Shown: positions 31,311-42,300 of the stretch, piece after piece
Numbering within the stretch: the stretch's first letter is position 1
Layout: every line of letters begins with the position of its first letter
Assembly: GCA_951640165.1 (NCBI GenBank)
Contig: OX621263.1
Coordinates: 3,742,501 to 3,806,500, forward strand
DNA from: Pseudoips prasinana
Lineage: Eukaryota; Arthropoda; Insecta; Lepidoptera; Nolidae
Length of the DNA: 64,000 bases
Direction of reading: 5' to 3'
Notes under the pieces: model-generated
What the model saw: only the letters and a program-made list of their open reading frames with translations
What the model was told of the DNA's origin: nothing
Databases searched by the model: none
Position numbers and translations under genes: made by a program

Positions 31311-32145
31311 TACTCCGACTCCTCCTTGTTATTCTCTGATTAAATTTGTCGCGGGATCCAAGATAGTTGAAGCGATTCCCCGGCAAATGCTTGAGCCTCA
31401 ACGCTCAGTATTATTTCATTGAGTGCCACCACCACCACCTGCCAGGCTTACAGAAGTAGCAGTGGTAGGTAAGAGGGAAGGACTAATCCCATTCTTTTAA
31501 CCCCCAAAAAAGGAGGTTATTATAATTTTGACGTCGATGTCTGTCTGCATCTTAATTCTCAAACGGTTAACCGATTTGAATTTTTGTTTTTTCTTTGAAA
31601 GGTAAAAAAAAATTTATATATTTATTTAGTTTTAGTTTAGTTTTTAATATCTAGCTGTAGTATTTTTGAATTCTATTGTTAATAATAAATGCAAGCGGTG
31701 ACGCCTTAAAAAATTGTGCATTAGGATTTGTGTTCTTGTATTATTCATTTGTAAGAAAATGTAACAATTACTGGCTGTCCTCAATAAATAAATAATAAAT
31801 AAAGAAAAGGTGAATTAGTAGGGAGTGTTCCTTCCTAGCTATGTTTGATTCAACTCGGTCCAAGATGGCCACCGCCGCAAAATGGTGGCAACATATTTTT
31901 ACACATCTTCCTCCATATGGGTATCATATGAAAAAGATTGACTAGTTGAATACTACACTAAATTTCAAATTCAAGATGGCTGCCATCACAAAATGGCGAA
32001 TCACATTTTTTTCAATGACTCCCTTAATATGGGTATCAAATGAAAGGGCTTGACTAGTAGAATACTGTACACTATGACAAATGTCGGGAGTTTACAAAAT
32101 TGTCAATTGATTGTAATTACAGATTTCCAACAAACAGATCTTAAT

Positions 32146-32365
32146 GTGGTTGGCTAATGCTTGCTTTTCACGCCGGAGGTTGTGGGTTCGATTCCCACCC
32201 AGGACAGATATTTGTGTGCATGAACATGTCTGTTTGTACTGAGTCTTGGTGTAATTATCTAAAAAGTATGTATTTACAAAAGTAAACTAGTATATCAGTT
32301 ATCTGGTTTCATAGTTCAAGCTCTGCTTAGTTTTGGATCAGATGACCGTGTGTGAATAATGTCCC
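32146..32365 (+). mobile_element. SINE family 1, duplication copy B
   Basis: Duplicate of the SINE at 27118-27340, with GGGTTCGATTCCCACCCAGG and the same tail. Confidence 0.75.
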
Positions 32366-32424
32366 AGGATATTTCTTCTTTTTTTTTAATGCGAGGTTTA
32401 AAAATATATTTTTCTTTACGACAG

Positions 32425-32585
32425 GGACCAACCTCGAAAACAGTGGTTACGCAGTGTGGGGAAACCAACAACCTGATGGCAAGGGCCTAGAGAAGTGCGG
32501 CTCCATGTTCTACAACGGACACCTCAATGATATCGACTGCGAGGACAAATGTTTCTACATTTGTGAAAGTGAAGCACGAATATAA
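32425..32585 (+). CDS. Extra copy of the last lectin exon (CTLD2 end)
   Basis: Acceptor TTTACGACAG and phase as in exon 5 of gene 1. Encodes SGYAVWGNQQPDGKGLEKCG, FYNGHLNDIDCEDKCFYICE and SEARI. The TGA of exon 5 is CGA here, so the frame runs two codons further to TAA. It could be an unused duplicate or an alternative 3' exon for gene 1, since the acceptor and phase are intact. No upstream lectin exons of its own were found. Confidence 0.75.
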
Positions 32586-33299
32586 ATCATTCTCGCTAAG
32601 ATTTATTTCACGACAAGCTGCGCTCTGTGGTTTTACCCGCTTTACCAAATTCTTTCCTTTTTTACCTCTCTACTCTTTTTTTACCAAATTTTATTAAAAA
32701 AAAACATACACATTCACAAACTTACGCTTTTATAATATTAGTATGATATGATTATATGTACATAGAGTTCTTCTGTCAACATATGTTTGTATTTAGAAGT
32801 TGCCTTTTGCAGGCATTACAATTTTTTTGTTTACTTTTCGTCTTAATTGTAATCAATTTGGAATATCATTTATAATATACATTACAAAACTTAAAAACAA
32901 CATAACTACATTAAATAAATATATATACTATTCTAAATGTCATTTTATTCATCTATATTTTATTGAATAAATTAATAGAAAACCTAATACTTAGCATTCC
33001 ATGGATTCACCGTGCGGAAACTGAGCCCATCGCGTGGTAGAGGAGGGAGCAATCGACAGAGTCTGAGACTTGCAACTCAGTGAGATCCTTGATGGATCAC
33101 AAGGGGCTCTTAAACCTACGTCTCTACGGTTGTAGTTCGTGTTGACGACTTCTTGTTACTGCTGCAGTGGCCTTACCTGTGTTCTAGGCCCAGTTGGTGG
33201 AGCTGGAGAGAGACAGAGAATTTTTCTAATTACGCACGTAAAATTCAAGTAGAAAAGACTTAAAAACGGTGCCGGCTTGGATTTGAATACCTTGTAAGT

Positions 33300-33725
33300 G
33301 GAGGCAGCATCTTGCCGAGTTTAACCATATAAACATTAGCTGCCCGTATGAAAAAGCTAAGTAGTATCAACTGGTAAGGCCTAACGAGTCTACTACCTTT
33401 GACGTCACAAAGACACTTAACCAATTTACCATACCTCTCAAGGGAAGTTCTCCAAAGCATAATCCTCCGAAAGCCCGTGGACTACCAGAAATACGCTTGT
33501 ATGGCTTAGACCGGGTCCTCGCTCCTAACGCCGCAGTGCCCGGTACTAACACCTTCAATTGTGTCAATATTATGACCAGACAAGGCAACAAACTGTTTCG
33601 GGGAGATGAGAGTTTTGGTGAGACGATGGATTTCAGGATCTGAAGGTCATTTTGTAAACCTAGAAAGCCGATCAGGACATCATCAATACTACATAAAATA
33701 AATTTGTAGAAAATTTGGTTTAATA
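33300..33725 (-). pseudogene. BEL/Pao-like RT relic (copy B)
   Basis: Duplicate of 28270-28690. The YVDD core is further damaged by a short insertion (CATCAATACTACATAAAATA near 33680). A neighbouring frame gives RAANVYMVKLGKMLPPL (33340-33290). Confidence 0.55.
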
Positions 33726-34862
33726 CATAGAAAATAATAAAAAAAAATTGCTAGGTGTTAAGGATAACCAACAAAAGCACCCATTTCCAGCATTTTTAAA
33801 TCTTTATTCTGTTTATCTGTGCACGCCTCACGTAAAAAGTACGAAACCAATGTAGATAACTTTTGTACGTAAAAATGGTACTCAACTTGGATTATTACAT
33901 AGTTTTTGTTTCATCCCAATCAGTTCACTCTATCAAGAGATATTATATTAAAGTGTTTAAGAAAAAATTATCATACGATATTCGGTAACCTGAAGAACTC
34001 CATGAGTTTCGTAGAATCTTGAATGTTCCAAATTGTTTCGATAAAGGAATTGGTTATCTAGCAGTTTGTAGCAATCCTATCCTACTATATATAATAATAT
34101 AAAGGCGAAAGTTTCTTCGTATGGAGTTAGCTGATACCTTGGATTAACACATAGGCTATAATTTATAAAGATTTACGCGGGTAAAATCGCGGGGTATAGC
34201 TAATAATATTATAAAGGCGAAAGTGTGTTTGTTACTTCTTCACGTCTAAACGGCTGAAGCGATTTTAATAAAATTTGGTTTGGAGTTAGCTGACACCCTG
34301 AATTAACACATAGGTAATAATTTATAAAATTTAATGCGGGTAAAATCGTGGGGCGCAGCTAGTTGGTCATGAAAAGGTATGCTTTCGTTAGGAACAACAT
34401 ATTTATGTACAGGTTGGTTTTGGTATAATGCCATTGCTTCGAAAGTTTATGCTGTCGATTGGTTTGATTGAGTCCCTAGATGATTTAGATTAAAAATTTT
34501 ACCCGGTAGGTGCCGCTGCGATGAGATTTTGTATAGATCTAACTATAAATTTAACTGCACTGATCGAACGAATAAATTATATAACACACACTTTATGGAA
34601 TTAGATATATTCTCTGTATCAAATAATCAATTGAGACGTAAAGACATTGAATAACTATCATAATGGCTCAAGCTGATATAAATTCTGAAACTACATCTAC
34701 ATAATATATTGTTTCACTCCCATTTGTTTTCTTCTTTCCAATTATTTTAATTAATTTCTTGACAATGGTGTGGGTTACATGTTTGTCAATTAAGCTTCAA
34801 ATTTTTATTGTTATACATACCTAACATGTAACTGCTTTTTGTCACTGATAATTAAAATAAAA

Positions 34863-35640
34863 TAAACCCTTAAACGGCGCAAACCCTTAAAAGGAGACAG
34901 ATACGTTTTCATACATTATTGGGCCCGGATCTAAAAAGATGAAAGTGGTGTCAATTAATGGGTCTATAAATTATCAGCCAATTACAAAAAAATCCATGGA
35001 TTTTGTCAATCTGTGAGCAGATTATAAAAGATTTAGTAATAGAGAGGTTATGTATTGCTAGTTAGCTGATTTTTAAGTGCGATTGCTATTTAATAGTTAT
35101 CCGTGTCCAGTATGTTAGCAAAGGTCGTACAAGTTAAGCAATATCAAAAGTAGAGAGAATGTGGTAAACATAAACATAACAATGAAAAATTCTCAAATCA
35201 CATACGCACTAAACGATACGAGAAACGAGTGACCGATCATAGATTAGGATTCAAAATCTGTCATCAGTCAATGACAGCATAGATTAAAAATATATAGTTG
35301 CATATATAGTTGTTGTATTAAAATATAACTAATAAATCGATTTGTGAACGATAACTGATACTATGATTTCTATTTATTTTGTTGATATTTTTTTTTTACT
35401 GTTGAAATTATGTTAACTGTAATGTATTAGTTTGATGAAATCGGTTATCTGGTATCTGGTGCAAGACATTTTTTATATTACATTCTTTGAACTCATTAAC
35501 GTTAATCGATTATAGTAATGTACAACCAATTTAATTCGTCTTATTTTAAGATATCTCGTTTATCAGATTTTAAATTGGGCCAATTATTTACTGTTTGAAA
35601 TAGTAAAATATAACGCTTTTTTTTAAACCATATCTCTACT
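34863..35640. other. AT-rich intergenic, no gene seen
   Basis: A near-repeat AAACCCTTAAACGGCGCAAA then CCCTTAAAAGGAGACAGATA starts it; the rest has no recognised repeat or frame. Confidence 0.4.
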
Positions 35641-35679
35641 TATTATAGTCAGGCCCAGAAATCCCCGTCTCCTTTTGCT

Positions 35680-35905
35680 GCAAATTTTGTTTTTGAGCCG
35701 TTTGGGGTAGAACCATGGGGCCCAAACGCACATTTAATATTTTGGGAAATACCTAAACTTTTGATCGCTGCTTCCCATGATCAGAGGGCTGGTCTATTCT
35801 TGGCTCAGCATTGCCATCCAGCGTGGCAATGTGGCCAGCCTTCTGGGCACTTTTTCCATAAGCGATGCGGAGGATTATTGGACGCCTTTTAGGGTAAATA
35901 GTGTA
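35680..35905 (+). pseudogene. LINE RT C-terminal relic
   Basis: The plus strand reads PFGVEPWGPNAHLIFWEIPK, then with a frame change SIAIQRGNVASLLGTFSIS. The PFGVE.WGP and IQRGN.AS..GT blocks are typical of the C-terminal end of one lepidopteran LINE ORF2 family (from memory of the family pattern). Two short blocks only. Confidence 0.5.
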
Positions 35906-36059
35906 TGTGGAGTTTATCTCATTTTTAGCTTATAATTTAATTTAATTTAATTATTTACTATTGAATATATATTATATTTTCACCACAAAAAAATATTATA
36001 TATTTCTTTACTTCTTCAATTGTTGCCTACATTATTTATCTTATATTTTGAATTGATTG

Positions 36060-36195
36060 AATCTCCTGTCCATCTAAAGGTTGTCTGGAAGAAATCGCTT
36101 AATGCGATATGTGTCCAATATATTTTACAATATTCTTTTCTATTCTAAATTATATTCTAAATTTAGAGAAAATAAAGACATTTAATAATAATAAT
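36060..36195 (+). mobile_element. LINE 3' UTR end, 10 bp from the stop codon of lectin gene 2
   Basis: Carries AAAGGTTGTCTGGAAGAAAT, ATCGCTTAATGCGAT, then AATAAAGACATTTAATAATA with an AAT tail. The same 3' UTR type, on the other strand, occurs at 60360-60430. It is antisense to and directly downstream of lectin gene 2. Confidence 0.6.
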
Positions 36196-36205
36196 GTATT
36201 TGTAT

Positions 36206-36369
36206 CTAGATATTGTTTATTTCATGTTCACAAATGTAGAAACATTCTGCATCGCAGTTGATGTCATTGAGGTGACCGTTGTGGAACATGGAGCCACACT
36301 TCTCCTGACCCTGCCCATCAGGCTGGTAACTGCCCCACAGAGCGTAGCCACTATCTTTCAGCTTAGTTC
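36206..36369 (-). CDS. Lectin gene 2 exon 5: end of CTLD2
   Basis: Acceptor TTTTTTTACAG. Encodes DSGYALWGSYQPDGQGQEKC, FHNGHLNDINCDAECFYICE then HEINNI and TAG. It is nearly identical to the exon at 57468-57631 until the last codons. The intron before it is about 4.5 kb and holds LINE, SINE and MITE copies. Confidence 0.88.
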
Positions 36370-39300
36370 CTGTAAAAAAACATATTTTCATTAGTACTAT
36401 ATTCAGCCAGATTAGGAAGGTATTATTGCTATAGTTGAACAATATTTTAATATACCTGTATAATAGAATATTGTTCAACTTGTATTTTGGCCGAGGAGTT
36501 GACGTTCAAACACAAAATTTAGATACTTTATGATGAGGAGTATCCAAATCACGCCCATTTTATTTTATTTTATGATACTTTTTTTTAAATTTATGAGTCC
36601 TGAGCTCCAACCCTAATTTTGAACTTTAGAATAAATTCTAAGTCAGTTCGGCAATGATTAGTAAACCATACTTCTTAGGGTGTTAGGTTAAACTATGCTA
36701 ATTAGTTATCACAAAAAATACTGAACCAGAAATGTTCAACAGAACGAGAAAAAAATCGAAAACTGATGTTAGGTGAAATTTATAAAATTCTATCTCGAAT
36801 AATACGCAAAATCGTAAAAATCGTCATCTATATATATATATAAAAGAAAGTCGTGTTAGTTACACCACTTATAACTCAAGAACGTGTGAAGCAATGTGTC
36901 AATTATTTTTATGTTTTTGGATATAATTATTTTCGTCAGGAATATATGATATAGGATAACAAGTTATACAATATAGTAATATAATTATTGGAAACAAAAT
37001 TCAAATATATAGAAAGTAATTTCCTCGAAGTGAAATAAACACTGTCAAGATTGACAATACAGAATGAACTAGAGTTTTTTGAATAATCCATTATCGCATT
37101 CTGTCAGTATATAGGCTATTAATCGTGAAATTGTCTTTGGTTTGTTCTTTTAAATAGGTTACTGATTAATTTATGTGTTTTAGTGTTGTTAATAAATATT
37201 ATTTACCAGTACTATTGTTAAAAAAGCCGCGAATTAATACTTCCCAACGAAGCCGTCATGCAATTAAGCTTCGCATATGTGGCATGTTAGACGTTCGACA
37301 ATTAGTTCATAAGTAAATGGATTCGATATTACATAATAATTGTTAGTATAGCAAATAAAATGTTTAGAATTATATAAAATTGGCAATGATGGTTGTATTT
37401 CTCCTTCCATTTTGCCAATTTTATATAAATCAAAACATCTACATCATCTACTTCAGTCTATGTGAAAGCATCATTAACTATTGCATTCCGGCTTGGGGTG
37501 GTGCTCACAAGACGCATCTACTGAGACTAGAAAGAAGTCAACGAGCTATTTTAAAAATAGCGTATCGAAAGCCATGGCGCTGTCCAACTGACACTCTTTA
37601 CGCTGTTACAAAACATATACGAGTCAGACAGTTATTTATTACATCCACATTATTAAGGTTTCATAAAGACTCGATTAAACTGGCTCATCGCACGTACAGA
37701 AGATTAAAGTGGGACAGACCACATGTAAACTCTTCGTTTGCACGTCGATCTTTCAAATTTATTGGTCCATACCTATACACAAAACTATACATGAGAGACA
37801 ATAGCGTGCCTAATCTGACCAAATTCCGATGTAAGAACATTATTTTGAAATGGTTGGAACCTAAAAACTATGCTGAAACTGAAAACTTGCTTGAATTTGT
37901 CATTTAAATATATATTAAGAGAGCCATTAATAAATAATAGGAAAATTTTTAACGTATCTACATATGTATATACCTACTACATGTCATTTAGTTCTACATA
38001 CATACATAAATTAGTGTTCTATCGCATAACATACTTATAACTTGTAACAATATTATAACAAATTATTTACTAATGTGTATAGTTGTTTCTATTGCAATAT
38101 TGGGAAGAGACTGGACCTCACGACACAGGTTGATCCTAGTGTGAGGGCCAGAGAAAGATTGTTTATATGTATTATAGTTGTATATGTCAAATTGTGTCTG
38201 TAATTATGTACTATGTGTGTTGAATTGAAATAAATTATTCTTATTCTTATTTAATTTGCTATACTAACAATTATTATGTTATCTATTTGTATGTCACAGT
38301 AAAATCACGAATCAATCCACTGAAGAAGAACGTTTGCGAAGTGGGCAATTACAAAAATTACAAAATAATTAAATCCGTATACAACACCCTTTCTGATACA
38401 GGACACTGTGGAGTGCAGTCATCCTTATAATCAACCGGACCTATTTTGGTTACTTTTTGAGCGTTTCAGCACGAACTGGACCCTGAATAATTGTATAGTA
38501 GATTTACAATAAACCTGCTAAGTGACAGATTATATTTCTATTTGTGTGGCAGGACGACGTTTTCCGAGACAGCTAGTAAAGTATAAAAATTGTGCGTTTA
38601 AACGTCAACTAACGTAAACGTCAACGTGATTGTTACTAAACTCCTCCGGAACGGCTGAACCGATTGAATGAAATTCTGTGTGCATATCGGGTAGGTGTGA
38701 GAATCGGCCTACATCTATTTTCATACCCTAAATGTTAAGGGTGACCCACCCCTAAATATGTATTTTATTATTTTAATGTTATCATGATTTAGCATAAAAA
38801 ATACATATAACTCAAAATGTTCACCCTTCTTCTACCAACCCCTATTTTTAGGGTTCCGTACCCAAAGGGTAAAACGGGACCCTAGTACTAAGACTTCGCT
38901 GCCTGTCCGTCTGTCACCAGGCCGTCTCATGAACCGTGATAGTTAGACAGTTGAAGTTTTCCCAGATGGTGTATTTCTGTTGCCGTTATAACAACAAATA
39001 CTAAAATAAAATAAATATTTAAGGGGGTTCCCATACAAAAAACGTGATTTTTTTTGCTTGTTTTTATAGATAGTGGTACGGAACCCTTCGTGCGCGAGTT
39101 CGACTCGAACTTTTATTTATACGATTACGAATACAATTTTAACATTTTTCTCTGATAGATATGTAACTGATCTCGCTTCTCCAGTATTGAAAAATATATA
39201 TTTAGTGTACTTAAGGTTAACCTTTTTAGATTAGTAGTAGTTTCTATCTTAAATTCAAGACCAAAATTAAGGTCAAATAGTGTTTATAAGTCTTTGTTTA

Positions 39301-42300
39301 GTAAGATTTTATATAAGATTTATTATAAGTGTTGTATAATAATATCCTTGGACATTAATTACGCACGGTCATCTGATCCCAAACTAAGCAGAGCTTGTAC
39401 TATGGAAACCAGATAACTGATTTACTACCTATACTACTTTTCTTTTGTAAATACATACTTATATAGATAATTACACCCAGACTCAGGACAAACAGATATG
39501 GTCATGCACACAAATATCTGTCCAGGGTGGGAATCGAACCCACGACCTCCGGCGTGAAAAGCAAACATTTGCCAACCACGCCAACAGGCCCGTATGCACT
39601 TGTAAAGGCAAATCATATCGAAGAATGTTTCAGTACACACGGCTACATATTTTTTTGATTCATTTGTTTCTTAAATTATTCACATTAAAACAATGTAACA
39701 AAATCGCCAAACTGTTGCCAATTTGTTGGCGATAATGGCGCTCTTACATATTACTTTTATACATATTATATATTTATACCTTTTTTTTATATAACTATAC
39801 ATATTTTTATTTTAGTTAGTACTTTTTCAGCCTTTTTTTAAATGATACAGCACTTATATTATTATCTTTGGACGAGTTCCTTATAGAATCTATGTTATTA
39901 AATATTGTTGGAGTTAAATATTGCCTAGTTCTTTTACCATAATATTTTTTAACATAAGGTATTAAAATGTTCCCTGAACAGCATGCTATCAAGCAATACA
40001 TTTCCAATATAAGCTTACCTCTCAATGTATAGAAATCCTATACAACGCGAGATCAGCTTATACTGGAAATGTATAGCTTTATATGCAGCCGTGTGTACTA
40101 GCTTAAACATGAATAAATTATTGAGTAGCAATGTGAAATGTCGATCGTGTAACATTTATAAATAAATAAATATAAATGATCTTGTGCGGGTCGCTGGAAA
40201 TTGCTGGATGCGAATGGCGTAAGACCGGCAATTGTGGAGATCTTTGGGGGAGGCCTTTGTCCAGCAGTGGACGTCTTTCGGCTGATATGATGATGAAATA
40301 ATAATGACCTCCTAGACGAATTTTAGCCACGGCGGCCCGTCTCATTGGAGACTAGCTATCTGCGAGGTATTATAGTGCACAAATGTGTGTGCAAACACAG
40401 GAGCACTTTTTAATCTTCTTTCACTACTCTTTCTTTCACTTTTCATCACTCTCATATCCGATGGGACGCCTAGTGACACGACTGGAAAGAGGTCAGGTAC
40501 AGGGCCGACGGCTTTATGTGCTCTCCAAGGCACGGGGGTATAATACCGCCAACTCCCAGACTTCGGGCTGATGCTGAGAAATTTTTCTTTTTACAGTACA
40601 GTCCCAAAATGTCTTTTTGGCCTGACCCGGGATTTGAAGCCAAGACCTCGTTCTCTACAGGTGAACACACTGTCGCTAGACCAAAATAAAGAGGATGACT
40701 GCACGTGTGGCACAGTGGCTAAGCCAGTCGCCTCGCCGCTTCGTGTCGCGGGTTCGATTCCCGCGCTGGACCACTATTTGTGTGACCGTAAATAGTTGTT
40801 CTGAGTCTGGATGTAAATTCCCTAGTGCAGGCTTAGTCTTTAAAAAAAATGTTGAACCTTGAATAGTCTGCCATCCCCTGCTATCCCGGTTGTGAAAACC
40901 CAAATGTACAGCACCGCTGACGAACTTCTCAACACCCAACACATTTGTAGGCACGTTGTCAGTGAACTCGGCGAAGTAATCGGCCTCCTTTTGCGAATTG
41001 ATCACGGCCAGATGAGACTGTTGAGCCCTGCACGCGGTTTCCGCGTCCGTCCAGTTCAGAGGTTGCATGTGGAATGAGTAACAATGCCCCGTCTCAGTGT
41101 TATATACGCAGCCTGAAAATGTCAATTCACGAATTTAGCAACACTGGGTACAATAATAATAATAATATTCTGTGACATTATTTACACACGGCCAGAGTTT
41201 AAACAGAGCTTTTACAATAGAACCGGATAACTAATATACTACTTTTATTTTGTAAATACATACTTAAATATATAATTACACCGAGACTCAGGACAAACAG
41301 ATATGTTCATGCACACTAATATCTGTCCTGGGTGGGAATCGAACCCGCGACCTCCGGCGTGAAAAACAAGCACGCATACAGGCCCGTCATTACTACGTAA
41401 AAGGCCACCCCATACCATACCGTGGGTGTCGTAAAAGGTGACTAAGGGATACACCAGGTAGTCGGGTAGCAGCGCGACCTGTGTACTGCGTTTCGATGTT
41501 TTTCTTTTGTTTTCTAAATATAATCTAAATTAATATTCATTCAGACAACCGAGCGGGCAGATATTGTGTTTGCCTACTAAACAATTACTTTAAGTGGACC
41601 AAATCCCGTGTTCATGCCCGCTTGAGTATGTTTCAGCGGACCGTCTCAACTGGGCCGTGTTGAAACCGGTAGTAGATGAACCTGCTGAGTTTGTTTCGCT
41701 GGGTCTTCACAGTTGGGGCGTATTGGATCCGTTGGTAGCATTAAAGCGCGACCGTCGTTATAAACACAAGGTCATACGCTACCGCTAGACCAACGAGGCG
41801 ATTACTACAGTTGAGACGGTCGTTCGGTGCACGGGGTGTACCGCGGTAGCGTGTTCAACTGGGTTCAAATCCCGGGTCGGGCCAAAAAGTGATTTTTGGG
41901 ATTATTCCGTAAAAAAAGAAATTTCTTAGTATCAGCCCGAAGTCTAGAAGTTGGCGGTATTACACCCTCGTGCCTCGGAGAGCACGTAAAGCTGTCGCTC
42001 CTGTACCTAAACTCTTTCCGGTCGTGTCGCTAGTCGTCCCATCGGATCATCAGAGTGATAGAATAGAGAGTGCCCCTGTGTTTGCACACAGACTTGTGCC
42101 CTATAATATGCCCTGCGCAATTGGCTAATCTCCATTGAGAATGGCCGCCGTCACCGAAATTCGGCCGGGAAGATAACATCATCACTTACTTGAATTCGTG
42201 GTTTTCCATGAGGGTTTCTTTTTACATATAAAGGGTATATACTGCCATTCTTCGTGGTCCGCTTTTCCATCGCACCTAAAGTCATTTAGTGGAAGATTTT

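Larger units (their letters stand above)
31256..34862. repeat. Segmental duplication, copy B
   Basis: Same order as copy A, tandem and in the same orientation, separated by 1.3 kb that contains a LINE endonuclease fragment. The left edge coincides with coding sequence of that LINE, so the LINE was probably part of the original left boundary. Confidence 0.9.
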
